Assembly (NCBI GenBank): GCA_000149265.1
Contig: CH003024.1
Location: 160,462 to 224,461, forward strand
Source: Ciona savignyi
Taxonomy: Eukaryota; Chordata; Ascidiacea; Phlebobranchia; Cionidae
Length of the DNA: 64,000 nt
Direction of reading: 5' to 3'
Within the stretch, counting starts at the first letter, position 1. Each line of letters starts with the position of its first letter. The notes under the pieces were generated by a model. It saw only the letters and a program-made list of their open reading frames with translations, had not been told where the DNA came from and did not search any database. Shown here piece by piece: positions 1-13,262 of the stretch. A program made the position numbers and the translations under genes.

Positions 1-57
1 TTACCCGTGTTTTAACTCCCCTGGTTTTCCCATTCAGAGGGAATAAACATGAATATA
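1..57 (+). repeat. SINE family A fragment, tail end, cut by window start
   Basis: The stretch is the reverse complement of the tail half of family A (poly-G stretch, GGTTTTCCCATTC, then AAACATGAATAT). The tRNA-like head would lie before the window. The element is oriented with its tail to the right. Confidence 0.6.
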
Positions 58-516
58 CCACCACTACTTCTCAAATCGTCCGATTAACCACCCTAACGGC
101 GTTGAATTTACGGGAATGCGCAGATTTTTACTGCTACCTAACCCACTACTAATTGCACTAGTACTCATGGAAGCGAGAGAGGCTAAACTCGCCCTGTATT
201 TATTCCCTTACCTCCCCTTTTACGCCTTAAAGTATAAACTCAATCGAAATTATGTAAATCAATATAATATGTAATATTCACACAAATTGTGCCATTGCCC
301 ACGCAACCCGCCTGTTATAACGGATTAACTGACGATTATCCTATTCAATCCTCGCACATATTTTTGTCGATGCTTCGTTTTTATTTCACAACCGACAATG
401 GCGTCTCATCGAAATATGCCACATCCGTATCAGTAACAACTGTCGTAATTTTCTATTTATTTGTCTTTAGTTGCCCGGGTTTATTTAACATTTAGTTATC
501 GCTAAGCACTTAGGCC

Positions 517-818
517 AGGGATGTCTAACAGTTTATTGTAGTGGGTATCATTGTCACTTGAAATAATTCAATGGGCCGCAGAAGCTATTAAATTTCAAGA
601 AAAATGGGTAGATAAAGAAACAATTAAAAAGTATTATAGCTATATATAATCCTGTAGTCCTGTTGGTCCCATACTATAGCCTACTTTTACAGTGCCCCTA
701 AAAGCTGACTGATACACTTTAATAAGGCAAAGATTCAAAGTTCAAAATAGTACTTGGAGTAAAAATGACTAGCGGGCCGCACGAAAATCTCAGGCGGGCC
801 GCAGGTTGGACTTCCCTG
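517..818. mobile_element. Non-autonomous hAT-like element (MITE) with 8-bp target-site duplication
   Basis: The left end reads CAGGGATGTCTAAC and the right end is its near-perfect inverse (GTTGGACTTCCCTG). These are imperfect terminal inverted repeats of the hAT type. The flanks are ACTTAGGC (509-516) and ACTTAGAC (819-826), an 8-bp target-site duplication with one mismatch, the length expected for hAT elements. The 302-bp interior has no transposase reading frame, so it would need a transposase encoded elsewhere. Confidence 0.8.
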
Positions 819-939
819 ACTTAGACAAACGCGGTATCATAGCTTGGTTCTTATCCGTCCAAATGTTAAAACTTGTCAAAATGTCACGGATGTTCATTCG
901 TTGTATTCAGCGGTGTGCCAAAAATCGGCGCCGACGGTG

Positions 940-966
940 TATAAATAGCTCCTTTCTATAAATAAG
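940..966 (+). promoter_or_regulatory. Two TATA boxes ahead of the small gene
   Basis: TATAAATA occurs at 940-947 and TATAAATAA at 957-965. Both sit at plausible core-promoter distance from a start site near 970-995, with the ATG at 1030. Confidence 0.5.
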
Positions 967-1029
967 TCGCTGTGAGCGCGAAACGTCATCGAATTCGGCG
1001 CTTTACGGCGCAAAACTTTCCATTTACCC

Positions 1030-1248
1030 ATGAATAATGCATCAAGGACGGTAGACCTCAGTATACTGTATACACAGAGCGGTCAGCGGATCGTCCAGGA
1101 TTTTCTGCATTCCGTCAAGCGCGAGAAGTGGAACGAGCTTTCGGATTCCGAAGCCGCCGCGAAGCTTTCCGAACTTAAGCGAAAGGCGACCGACGCCGGA
1201 AACGAATACGTGGACGGCATTCTTCGTGGCTTGAAAGCTTCAAACTGA
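1030..1248 (+). CDS. Small intronless gene, 72-residue protein of unknown function
   Basis: I do not recognise this protein. The open frame runs from ATG 1030 to TGA 1246-1248. It is unusually GC- and CpG-rich for this window, has TATA boxes 65-90 bases upstream and an AATAAA signal about 180 bases downstream, so it looks like a complete single-exon transcription unit. The 72-residue product is hydrophilic and likely helical: a central stretch of alternating Glu, Lys, Ala and Leu (about residues 30-57) would suit an amphipathic helix or short coiled coil. There is no signal peptide, membrane segment or cysteine, so a cytosolic or nuclear location is likely. It could also be the first exon of a longer gene, but no donor site follows the reading frame closely. 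Confidence 0.5.
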   Translation: MNNASRTVDLSILYTQSGQRIVQDFLHSVKREKWNELSDSEAAAKLSELKRKATDAGNEYVDGILRGLKASN

Positions 1249-1429
1249 ACCAACATTTTTCAAAATGTTCTTTTTTTCTCGCTTTCTTTCCGAAACTTCA
1301 AACATAAAATGACACAAATCTGTAACAACTTTTCGATGCATTTTTACCAGCATTTTAAGTCACTGCCATTGACATCGTTTTCCATTCTTTTTTAATTTCC
1401 GTTCCCTGTGTGCCAAAGGCGGAAAATGC

Positions 1430-1435
1430 AATAAA
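1430..1435 (+). terminator. Poly(A) signal AATAAA for the small gene
   Basis: AATAAA lies 182 bases after the stop codon and would end the transcript near 1450. Confidence 0.5.
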
Positions 1436-2844
1436 AACTTCAATTTAAACGAGACGCACTTGGACTCCCGACCCCATCTGCTCCAGCGCCCGAATTAAAG
1501 GGAATTCGATTTCCAAATCGCTTTTGCATCGAACTAGTTTCAATAGGCCTATTACATAAGAAGTTCCCGTTCAATAATCCCTTTATTAAGTAGATTTTCA
1601 TTTTTTTAAGATTTGAATGCGACCAGATGTACATTTTACCACCTTAACAAATGAGATTTTTTCCTGTAGAGACAAATCTTAATTGGTAGTTCGTCAAAGT
1701 GCGTTTAAATTCAAGTTTGGCGCCGATAAAGCTGTCTCCATTAGTTTACCTGCCGTAGCACCACATTCTGGACTGAATGAAGACCCATGTTTAATTGATG
1801 GTGGGAATTCGTGTATATAACAACCGAACACCGTGTATATTCCACCAAATTTCCAAACCGCAATGCGAAAATCCGTAAGTAAACAAAGTTGTAAATGAGA
1901 GAAAATGAAATATTCGCACAGTGATTTTCACCAGTCCGCCTATTTTCGTTTTTATGGTTAGAATTTTCGTAGTTTCAATTTAACTGTAAATGCGATCTTT
2001 CGTGAACAAAATAGAAACACTTCTTATACTGAGATCTGAAACTAGAAACTCTTTTACTTTATTTACCAGTATTCTTTAGACGGGTATTTGTAGTTACACG
2101 CCGAATTGTTTCTCTATGTACTCAATACAATTTTCTAGCTTCAGTTTTAATTAGTGACTTACAAGAAATTCACATTTGCATGGAAAATGGCACATGTTTG
2201 TGGTAAGGTTTAATAAGCACATTTCCGCTTTATCCAACAAATGTTTTTGGCGACAAATTAATCTAGGAACGGTTCGACCCGTCGGTGTATGTAATCATTG
2301 TATACTCTAATATGTGGAGCATGTGTCGTGAAAACACCAATGGTAATCCACATGTAGTAGGTCCGTTTCACCTAGTTTATGTTTGATCTGTCATTTGAAC
2401 GTAAGGGTTCACTTGGCAAGTAAGCAACTGTGGCTGAAAATGTCAGTCTGTACTCGATAAACACCTTTATTAACCAAACTCTGTCTTATCTTTCTTAACA
2501 TCTCAGCCTAAGGTGTATCACTTATCACAACTATAAATCTTAAAAATATTATGCAAAGCACGTCATTTACAGCGATTGTAATACGGTTGGCCGTAGCAAT
2601 TTAGTCATACGAGTTGTAGCCATTAATACGTTTTTATTGTCGCTTGTGTCTTTGTGCAAGGTATTTAGCTGAAGTTGCGATAGATTGTAATAGCTCCTAC
2701 GAAGTAACTACAGTCCTCTAACCGCTGGTAAGATACTTATTTTACCGGCTTGGTTTCGTACTCACGGTAGGCTCGCCACTATCCTATCTTTTAACTATTA
2801 TTTCAAGCAAGTTCGGCTTTAGAATTGGTAGTGTGAATAAAATG

Positions 2845-3085
2845 TTTTATACCCGTAAAACAAAAAAAGGGGTAACCCCAGTGGCAATCATCAGCATCAG
2901 ACTACCCTTGTGGACCAGTGGGTTACCGAAGTTAATGCAGTTGTATAAGGTTTATAAATATAATTACATATCCGTATCGTTTAAGTAGAGTCCGTCACTT
3001 TACTGGGTTCTAGCGGAGCTCGCTAAGTGCCTTGCTGAAGGATGTAACCGACTAAGCAGACGTTCGAACCGACTGAGTTATATGT
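2845..3085 (-). repeat. SINE family A, strongly decayed copy
   Basis: Order and spacing match the family: GTTTTATACCCGT, then a trace of GGGTTACCG, then GGGTTC, AAGTGCCTTGC and GTAACCGACTA. Many substitutions suggest an old insertion. Confidence 0.45.
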
Positions 3086-6000
3086 GGGAGGAGTACATAA
3101 GATTATCTGTAAGCACAGATTTGAAATGACCACCGCTATTTTTCATTATAACAACGAACGGCAAAAACGCCTAACACGATACCATTGCAAGATTGTAGTT
3201 TATTACCGTAGGCTCTCATTTTTTTTTAAAAAAGAGGAAAGTTGAGAAGGGGCAAGTGAATGACATTATTAAAAGGGTTTCGACGAGTCCGCCAATTCGC
3301 CTTACCGAATATGTTGGGCCGTTGCAACTATAACTCTGCTTTCCCGCTTTGTCTAGCATGCTTCGCCCAAAACAGAAAACTGCCAGCTATTTCAATCGGC
3401 CAAATGGTACAAAAACCTGTCACCTATTTTCATGGCATTCAGGGACGATATGATATAAGAGTGTAAGATATATTCGCCCACATTAAATCAGGGTTTAATC
3501 GATGCACCAACAGCACTCTCTAATCCCCTTGCTTTATTGCTGATTATGCAAGTATTGATCCCACGCTGTAGAGTGCCCAATATCCCCGTAAATATTAATA
3601 CATGTAAAACGTATTTAAGGGGAGACACTGGATCTGAAGTGGTGTGCGATCGATTAGTGATACGTTATAAGTAAAGCACTATATTGCGGTCAAAGGCCAT
3701 TTAATTCAAAATGGTCCAACAGGCTTGCTTTAGGCTTTTGCATGAATCGTTTAGCACAGTGCGAAATTATATACTGTTCATTTGAAATTTTGACAGAATC
3801 AGTAACACAAGTGGGCTCATATATACGTGTTCTGGTATTGGCTTGTATTATTATCTACAACCTATAGCCTATATATTCAGAGTTTGCACCACGTCATTAC
3901 AGTAAGGACAGATGTGCGGATAGGTCTACCATAAGCTCAATCCGCAGTGAGTAGTATTATTGAAAATATTGTCTTCAGAAAATGGCGTACCTGACTCGTA
4001 AATCAAGTATGCTCTTATAAAGAAATCGATATTTAGTAGAGTGTAGTCGCTGGCTGCGGTACTGGTCTGCAAAATCACCGTTGACGTACTTTTAGCTCAT
4101 GGTGATACACGCAAGAATCGATATTTGCTTAAGATGAATTTTGGAACAAAATCCTGCACAAAATACGCGGTATTGGGAAATGAACGTTGGTTAATGGGAC
4201 TGCTTGTATACCTACTAAAAGACCATTGCGGGTGGCTGGAATTTGCTTGTGTCCCTCCCATACTGCAGCTTTGTTTTTATAGTCCATTTCCTTGTCAAAT
4301 CCAGTCAGTTACGGAACCAGCGAAAATCAGTAAAACAATTTAGTCGCCAAATGAGTCTCCTGTACGGAGCTTATGATGAATTATGCATAACTAGGGAAGA
4401 AGGCGGGCAGAAGAGTTATTTTGTCGACGTAATACTGCAAAAGAAATCTGCGGGTGCGAGATTTAAGCCTAGATTATATACCATCTTCCATCCAATTCTA
4501 GTTGTTTATACAGAATAGCGCTAAGATGTTTATATTTCGACACTCATCTATATAGCCCTACACAGTAAACTAATTAGAATTCTAGCATCAGCAATTTAGA
4601 AGAATGGTATTCGCGATTAATCTAAGACCACAATTGGTTGGAATTTGACTACTGTCGCAGCGGCAACGTTATCAGAGCTGTGGATAGGGCGATTGGTGAT
4701 GAAAGTTACGAATAAGCATTACTGCTGTGAAAGCGGAACCGTGCAGAATTGACAATGCGTAGTTTTGTCCGTATCAAGGATAAGCGAGTTCAGGGAAAAG
4801 GCACCGTGTAGGCCTATATATACATAAACAATTATTAAGATTCTATTTGAATAAGATCAGATGATACCAAGTAGTCTACGTAACAATCATTTAATTGTTG
4901 CGCATTCTATGTGGTCGGTTGAAATATCTTCTTTCTAGAAGTTTCCAGATCAGTTTTAAATAATGCGCGAAAATTCTGTTTGACTTTGTGTGGTCAATAG
5001 TCCAGCGCACTTTTTCGGCCATCCGATGTTATTCGCTGCTGGACATATACGCCCGTTTGTCACACACAGAGATTAATACGACCCATGTGCATCAGTTTTG
5101 TTTGCCTTTCATCTCGTAACGAACGACAATAAAATTGGTTAACATTTTTCACATTAAACCAAACCTCGACTACAAACCAAAATCGTGACGTGGATTTGTT
5201 GGTGGCCAGGCAACCGGTTAATTTGATTTTCGTATTAACGAGTTTCTGATGGGAATGGTCAGCCGGCGAGAGTAAAAATTTAATTAGGTCACTGTTAATT
5301 ACATTAAATTTCAAGTGATTTATTTTACAGCGTCAGCACACCTGGTCAGGAAAGAACGTCATGCTTCATTGCAGTTGCTTAATTGTGCAGAATATATAGA
5401 CCCGTTTTATACTTTGGGACTCATGTGATACGTCGTTGTCGCAATCGATTCTTTCTGTTTTTGTTTTAACTCTTTGCGGGCTGTTTTTACTTTGAGAGTT
5501 ACTCTCTTGGCGAAGCCACTGTTTACGGGTTCGTGCTTTTTCGTTTTGTGCGATTAATTATTTATATCCCACTTCGACGCAGCACCACGCAAAAGGTCGT
5601 CGGCAAGTGGCTATAGATATGAGACGGGTCAGTTTCCTCGTTCGTTTTGTTACCGATGACCAACAGGGTACTCATTATCAAGACGCTAGGTCTTCTAGCA
5701 CGAGTCACCAGGCCTCCTTCTACCAGTTGCAGTTTCAGGCGACCTCAATTTAGCCAGAATACGAGAAAAACTAGACTTTGAATCACCGGACAGTCGTATA
5801 ACATGGCAGGATAACCAAGTAATACTACAGAAAGGGAAATTTAGAAAAAAAATCACTGTAAGCTAAGTCTCATTTCTGCCTTAACTGCGTAACCTTAATT
5901 TTAGCATTTTCCCTATAGTCTCCTTGTTTTAGCTTTTCTTGGTATCCGTTCAAAAGTTTGTTAGTTGGTCAAAACTTTATTTTGCCCGGAGAGGTTTCGT

Positions 6001-6177
6001 CAAACGAAGTAGTTGGAAACGCGTACATACTTTCTAAGATTGTATGATAATAGTTAAACGCCTCCCATACACTTATACACCGGGTTATTTTTAGCACCAA
6101 AAACTAATATTCACATGAGCTAGCGAAATTCAGTATATTTATAGCTTTGTCCACTTATTTCAAGAAAACTTTATAGG

Positions 6178-6475
6178 GTAGTATATTTATGTTTTATCCC
6201 CGTGAATGGAAAAACCAATGAGTTTAATACACGGGCAATCGTTAAATGACATTGCGCCAACCGTCGGGTAACCTGAGCTATTACAGTGCGTTGTGTACGA
6301 TTCAAACGTTCCTTTAATTTATTAAAATCCATTAATCCGCTGGGTTTAGGTAATGTCCGCTAAGTACCTTGCCCAAAAACCCAACCGACTAGCTGACGAC
6401 CAGTTTCGAATCTGCAACCTTTTGGTTGAAAAGTATTGCACTAATTCATCAGACTATTCGGACAATAAGCTGTGT
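6178..6475 (-). repeat. SINE family A, nearly full copy
   Basis: It carries the family landmarks in order: TTTATCCCCGTGAATGG, ACACGGGCAATCG, GCTATTACAGTG, TTAATCCGCTGGGTT, CTTGCCCAAA and ACCAGTTTCGAA. Read on the minus strand, the last part gives a tRNA-like head with a TTCGAAAC B box. Confidence 0.7.
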
Positions 6476-9400
6476 TCTTGTGCTGAAAGTTTCTTGGTAA
6501 TCCCCCTATAATTTTGTACACATTAGTGATAATCTTAATTGTCAGGATGTCAAACCCTGTCAAGTAACGAAGTTTTACGTCACTTCCTTGCAATGTCTTG
6601 TTCGCCCGTTCGGTGTCGATTCTGTATAGTGATTGTAATCTTGAGAGTAAACCCTCGAATTCGACGTAATCGTTGCGTAAACTGGTGGTTAATCAGTAAC
6701 TTTCAGTTGTACGTTCGGCGAATCTCACTCAACGTCTAATTTACATCTAGTTTTTCCGCAGTATCGAAAATCGAAAGTGAAGCTGTTGTATTTTTAGCTA
6801 CTGGTTGAACGGAGATTTAAATCCTGCAGTTGAAATGGTGATCTAGAAAGCTATTTTGCTGGTTCAAGTGAATGAACGTTGTATTTATTGGCGTTCCTTT
6901 GATGCACTATTAACGGTGACTTGTGTCTGAACGCCTAATGACCCCATGTTGGCATAATAGAGTGGTTGGATTTAAAGCAATCCACGTTTCCGATGAGGTT
7001 AGCTAACGTTGGCGTGCAGCGTTCCCGTAAACGGCGTGCGGTTTAGGTTTTTCGAATTAATCACGTTTTGCATTGTTGTCTATTATGGGATTGTGGCTCT
7101 TTTCGTGTTCCATTCAATTTGCGCAGCGTCGCTTTTTTTGTTGCGGGCAAGAAAGACGATCCTGCGGCTAGCACAACTTAATTGTTCTCTGCAGTGACGT
7201 AAAGCGTCGTCCGTAGCGACCAATGCGTGCTCAGTCTTGTTCGGTTCAACAGGCTAATTATAAGGGATAACATTATCTTAAAGGACTTTGCTTCTCAGGT
7301 GCTTTTTGAAATTCCATGGTGCCCAGCGATTAGAAGTTAAGGTGGCATTGTAGTCCAGCCGTATTTTAGCACGTTTTACCAGCCGTTAAGAGAAATTGGA
7401 TATGTGGATTGAAGCGTCTGGTTCCTCAAGATAACATTCCAAAGCTACTAGAGCAAGGCATTGTCCGTATGACGTGTTGAACAAACGGAAACATAGCTGT
7501 CGGTCGAGCTCCTTCTATAGAAGATATATAAAGTTAAAGTGAACATCTATACTTATACTAAAAATTAAGCAAATTGTTAATACTATAAAGCCCGGTAAAC
7601 GCTGGTGGCAATTCTGTGTGATACAGCCGTTCATTACATTGTATCGATAAACAAAGGTAAAATAGTTATATATTTCTAGTGCATTCTTAATTTTACATGT
7701 AGTGATCACAAGGCAATGCATATGCAACCTGGTATCGTATTGCTTGCCGTGATCACAAGGCGAATCGTTGGTTTGAATTTACGGTAGAACTAACCTGCGC
7801 ACTCTGTCTCTTTTCTCGGAGAGGACCGGTTAAAATGAAGCGTTATTGTCAAGTGTGCTTTACGGCTCGTTGAGAATGGGGCGTCTGTGCGTGATTGCCT
7901 CTCTGCTTTGCGTAAAACGTAGCTTGGAGATCGTTCGGAGATGCGATAACGTTATTTGAGCTGGTTCGTGCGTGCGCCCGTTAGCAGCCCATTGGTTTCA
8001 GACTTCCAGTCCGGAAAAAAAAACAATTCTTAGACAGTACGCAAGAATAATAAGAAGGATACACATTAAATTCAACGCAATTTAGATCTAAGTGTAATGC
8101 ATGAACTTAGTATAGCTTTGCGTGAATATATTTCTAAATAACTGCAGTCGCATTGGCGGGAATACCTTTCATCGGCATTAGTATAGATATAGATCGTACC
8201 AGTAATAACTTCAGTATATCCTCACATGCATTACAAGTGCACACGAAGAAATAGTGATATTACAGTTGCAGTAATTTATGTGCCTGCTTTCTTGCGTCGT
8301 TTTCTTGTCTGAAAACGTCTGGCCCTGGGCAATTTAGCGTCGTATTAGAGTATAATCGCAAATGTTCGCCAACAATTTACCTTGTTTAAATAGCGACTTT
8401 GTGCGCGCTCCTATTATAGTACGTCAGGTAATGTCAACATGGGGGTGGATTCTACCATAGCATTTGCGCCGGATCCATTCGTCGGGACGTATGATTAAAC
8501 TTCGCCTCTTGTCAAGGCTATTATTCCGATCTACCGACGCTCCTATAGCCGTTAACCTTGACCGCGAAGTGCTTGTCTTACTCTGGCCGGTCTGCTAGTT
8601 TTCAATGCCCCAGCTACTGAGAATATTAAATGCTGTGGGAAAGTTTTTGCGCACTTTACGGCCTTGAGCTTTTAGTTTTGAGGTAAAATATAAAGGTTGT
8701 TTGGACACGGTTTGGCAATGTTTCGCCTAAGTCGCTAAGGTTGTGTCTACCCCGACGTTTACACCGTTCTGGGAGGTCTCGGGATATGAATTAAAATTTA
8801 CGACTTGGAAGGCTGCGGCAATGAATATTTTTCTTGTTTTCGGAGTAGCGACGTGTCAAGCACGCTATCACGTACGTCATGTTCCCTCAAATACGCGCGC
8901 TCGATCACGCAAATCAATTTCGAACCTTGTTTATAGTCGGCCACTCAACCTAAACCGAGACGAGGCAACTGCCTAATGGTGTGGCGCATTCAGATGATAG
9001 CGGGAATGCTTCAAAACAACCGCAGGTTTGAAATTCCATCTCTTATTCGTGCTTTGGTTTGTACTCTGCGATTCACAGTCATTTTGGGTCAAATACCGCG
9101 TTTATTTTACTTTAATGCAATTAGTTCAGGTCGAGTGGCGATACGTAATCTAGGTATATGTTTTTCAAGCACTCTTCACGTGCGTGCGTCGTCTATACTG
9201 TGAGATTATCCTTCGTTTATCGATTTTCGCTATACAACACCTTGCCGTTTACTCATCGGCGTTTCGAGAATACCGCGTTGTTTATTTCGCCCACCGACCT
9301 ATTGCGTCAATGGAAAGCGCTGTAGCTACGTTCATTATGCAATGTCGCTGAAAGATTTATTCTTTCAATGATGACCGCACGTCCCGGGCTAGCTCGTACA

Positions 9401-12077
9401 AAGCCGTGAACCTATTATGTTGCTCGAGCCAGGTTACGTAAGCTTTTTCAGCTGAGGTATTCGAAACAAGACTATGACGGGAAAGACAGATAGATAGCTG
9501 AATTGTATGGCTGCTCTCTATTATGACTTCGTACTTAAATAGATTGTTATGGTCTGGCTGAAAGTCGTGAAACGCCACTAAAGGTGACCGATCAGCACAG
9601 AATGTGCACAGGTTATCTACTGTAGTTTTGCCGTTTTATTGTACTTTTGCCGTTTTATCCTGCCACCTTAAAATAATTATGACATTATTCTTTAATGTGG
9701 TAAAGGGGCGAAAACTTTTAACTAAACTAAACTAATACCTTATCGTTTTGTTTTTCTTGCGAACCAATATTTTTGTTACAGTCAAAATTCATGCTTTGTT
9801 CTCGTAAAGCATTGAGTTTCCAATTACTACCGACAATTAAACGACAGTCAATTTATTTACTAATTAAACAGTCTTTGTCGTTAGAGTTAGTCATTTGTTT
9901 TTCAGTAATGAAGACGCAAGCTGCCCCTGTGCGTTGTTATTTAAAAGTGATTCAGATTTGCAATCTGTTTTGGCTGCAACGGCCTTCCGTACAACCTGTA
10001 TGTGTATGAATGTTGTTTCCACAAAACCGCAGTCGTATTGTGCTTAGCACAAGGTCGTAGACTTTTATAACTAGTTTAAGAGATACAATCTGTTGCATTT
10101 GAGAGAAAAATTATGGTTTATTATTGCAACGCGGCCTATCGTGGCGTTATGAGAACCTATCTAGGCCGCAAACGTGGAAAATGAGCGTCTGGATACTGCC
10201 GACACCGGGCATTTATTATTTATCAATCCCGTAGACGTGTTTGCGTGATACCGCTGTTATAACGTGTGATTGATGTTCCACCCTTAACAATGGCACGGCG
10301 CCCGAAATAGACGATCTAATGCGTTAGGGTTCACGTCCATTAGATGAAGCCTTTATGGAGGAGTATTGCTATATCCAAGTTTAGTTCTACCAGAATGTAA
10401 AACTGATGTTTAAATTTAGATCCTAGATAATCAACTTAACGGTCATCTAATCGTTTCCCCTTTCGCGCCTAAGTGCACCCAATGGGCTATGGAAATGTGT
10501 ACAATTGCAAGCAGGGCTTAGCAGTATCAAAGCTAGCTGTCGTCGCTTACATTTAAATTTATTACCGTCCGTAGCTGACCTGAGACAAACGAGGCCGAAA
10601 GGTCATACTGCCTGGCGATTCGGATTTCATCGAGCTATCACACTGTCAAAAAGTAGGCGAGTTACATTGGAACTATATTCGGTTTGACGTAAAACAACCC
10701 ATGGCTAATTAAAGATGTCCGGATCTTAGTAAGACGTGGTAATTACAATTGCGAAGTGAGTGATAACCGACGCATGCTGCTGTTATCACTGAACCTTCTT
10801 GGTTCCATATTTAGCGCCGTTAAAATTCCAGTTGTCCTTACGTCATTACGGCGGACTCGTGAATTTGTCCGTTTTTTGGTTAGATATGTTGGATTTTATT
10901 ACTTCTACAATACAGAATGGATTCACGTTACCAGTTAATGCAGTAGGACGCATTACTTGGTTCCAATTGTACCGTCGTGACCTTACCAGCTATGCAAAGC
11001 CCGCAGTGCTTTACGTAGGTGAACAGCTGCGTGTCTAAATGCAGACCCGCCTGCCGGTCGAGCTGGCAGTGTAAGAGATCCTGCTAGTACGATCTATTCG
11101 CTTATCCAGAGCCTACGGTAGCACGAGGAACAGCCTCGCGGGAAAGCGCATGTCGAATTCGACAAAGAAGGCGAGGTTCTTGGAGGTGACTTACCGCGTT
11201 GGAATCCATTCCGCCACTTGCTACCCCAGATGTACAGAGAATACTTTCGAAAGGTCGAGTTTTACTACGCTGGGAAATATTAAGTTCAGAATTTGTGAAA
11301 TGTTCCCGTCTCGTGCAATAGTGGCACTATGTTAACGAAATATTTTAGAATGATTTAGACTTCCCGTTGCACAAACAGTAAAGCCTACTTGTTATACCTT
11401 CAAATCGATTATAAGCATTCATTGGATTCTATCCTTGGGAAATTAAATTTTTATTTAAATAAAGCATTTTCGAAGCATTGATTTATAAATTTAAATCGAC
11501 AGACCGTTTTACGCGATTACTCCCCAAAGAGTTAGATAACTAAACTCGGACCGTAAGGGAGGGTTCTCATATAACCTACCGTGATAGCTGCCCGGTTTGC
11601 CAGACGGCCACTCCACAAGGACAAATCTGTTCGAAAGGTTAAGCGTCCTTAACCTTAATTCGATTAGGCGACAGCAGAGTTCTCCATGGCGGTTTAGATT
11701 CAGTAGTAATCTCAATCCAGATAAATTATTTAGTGGTGCCTATTCTACCAGTATATAGATAGAGAACAATGTAGTTACATCGTTATTAATAGTACAAAAT
11801 ACCAAGGAAAATCGCCCAGATTAGCGGGCATGGCAAGGGAAAGTTTGCGACAGGCACATTTAATAATAACTACTTTTTTGTATAAGTTGCAATAACTTAT
11901 TTGGTGTTGACTGTTTTAACTAGAAACCTTTGCTTTTAAAGGGATCTTGGTAGACAACATATAGGTCTGTGTCGTCCTTTAACTCTGGCCACAATGGATT
12001 CACAATAGAGCAAAGTAAAATAACAAGGATCGGCCCATACGCTGGTAGATTTTCACGTTGGAAACTCAGCTACAAAC

Positions 12078-13262
12078 ATGCCAAGCAGGAATAGAAGTTG
12101 GTGTCTTCCCAGTTTGTGTGTTCTTTGTTGTTTGCTTTTTGTTGTACTGGATCGGCCTAATGGGGCTTCCGCCCAGCTGCCCGAAGCAGACGACGGACTG
12201 GACAGGTGCCACCCGAATAAGACTAAGTATGAACGCAAGTGTGTACGGGGCGTTCTACTGCCGCTGTGGCCACCCGCTGAAATCACAAGAATAACAGTGG
12301 CGGACCAGGTGGGCCGAGCCATTGTCTACCTTGTCGCGCTTATTTACCTCTTCCTCGGTGTGTCGATCGTCGCTGATCGGTTCATGGCTTCCATAGAAGT
12401 GATCACATCTAAAGAGAAAATCGTTGTGTACCGAAGATCAGACGGCGAAGAGGCAACAACCACAGTCCGAATTTGGAATGAAACTGTTTCGAATTTAACC
12501 CTCATGGCTCTTGGCTCGTCAGCGCCGGAAATTATGCTTTCTGTTATTGAAATCATTGGTAAAAAATTTAGAGCCGGTGACCTCGGTCCGTCTACTATTG
12601 TCGGGAGTGCTTCGTTCAACCTGTTTATTATCATTGCTATTTGCATGTACGTGATTCCAGATGGAGAGACTCGCAAAGTCAAACATCCGCGGGTGTTCTT
12701 TATTACAGCTACCTGGAGCATCCTCGCCTATGTTTGGATGTACATCATCCTAGCAGTGTCCTCGTACGGAGTGGTGGAGATATGGGAGGGTGTACTTACG
12801 TTCCTATTCTTTCCGATGCTCGTTGTACTGGCGTGGATAGCCGACCGCCGTCTGCTGGTCTACAAGTACATGTACAAACGCTACAGGGCGAGGAGACAGA
12901 ACATTATCGTTGAAACGGAAGGCAGTGCGCTGGATGAAGACGAAAACCACGATGGCGCCACCATGCTCAACATGGTGAACTTGGAAGATGGTACGAATGG
13001 CCTACAAGCCGACCCACAAGTTTACGCAACCGATCCCTTAATTGGTGACCCCGAAAGCAGCCGAAAAGCAATGGTCCGCATAATGCGGGAACTGCGGAAA
13101 ACCCACCCTGATGCTGACATGGCGGAACTTGCCAGATTGGCCAGCGTTGAGGCGCTGAGCAACCAGCCAAAAAGCCGCGCTTTCTACAGGATTCAAGCCA
13201 CGAGGAAAATGACTGGGGCAGGAAATATTCTGAACAAAGGAAAACCGGACCAAGCAAAAACG
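12078..13262 (+). CDS. NCX: NCX exon 1: signal peptide, N-terminal membrane domain, XIP
   Basis: One large 395-codon exon, as in vertebrate NCX genes, where a single long exon encodes the N-terminal half. ATG 12078 is the first methionine in frame and is followed by a hydrophobic signal sequence (residues about 9-33). Alpha-1 motifs are GSSAPE at 146-151 and VGSASFN at 175-181; these carry ion-coordinating residues in the family. The basic segment RRLLVYKYMYKRYRA starts near residue 257 and matches the autoinhibitory XIP region after membrane segment five. The exon ends in phase 0 before GTGAGT (13263). Confidence 0.93.

Larger units (their letters stand above)
1450..12050. other. 10.6-kb stretch without a supportable gene
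   Basis: Only short open frames of chance length occur here on either strand. I see no family motif and no chain of exons with matching phases. Two decayed family A repeats lie near 2845-3085 and 6178-6475. The part from about 5.3 to 11.7 kb has more CpG and fewer long A/T runs than the sequence beyond 25 kb. It precedes the NCX gene, so distal promoters, enhancers or untranslated first exons of NCX may lie here, but none can be placed from sequence alone. Confidence 0.5.

Noticed and set aside
9357-9578. 73-residue minus-strand ORF followed by AATAAA at its stop
   Set aside because: No motif, no promoter element recognised, and length is within chance in this base composition.
12344-12721. 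125-residue minus-strand ORF
   Set aside because: Antisense shadow of NCX exon 1, which is certain.
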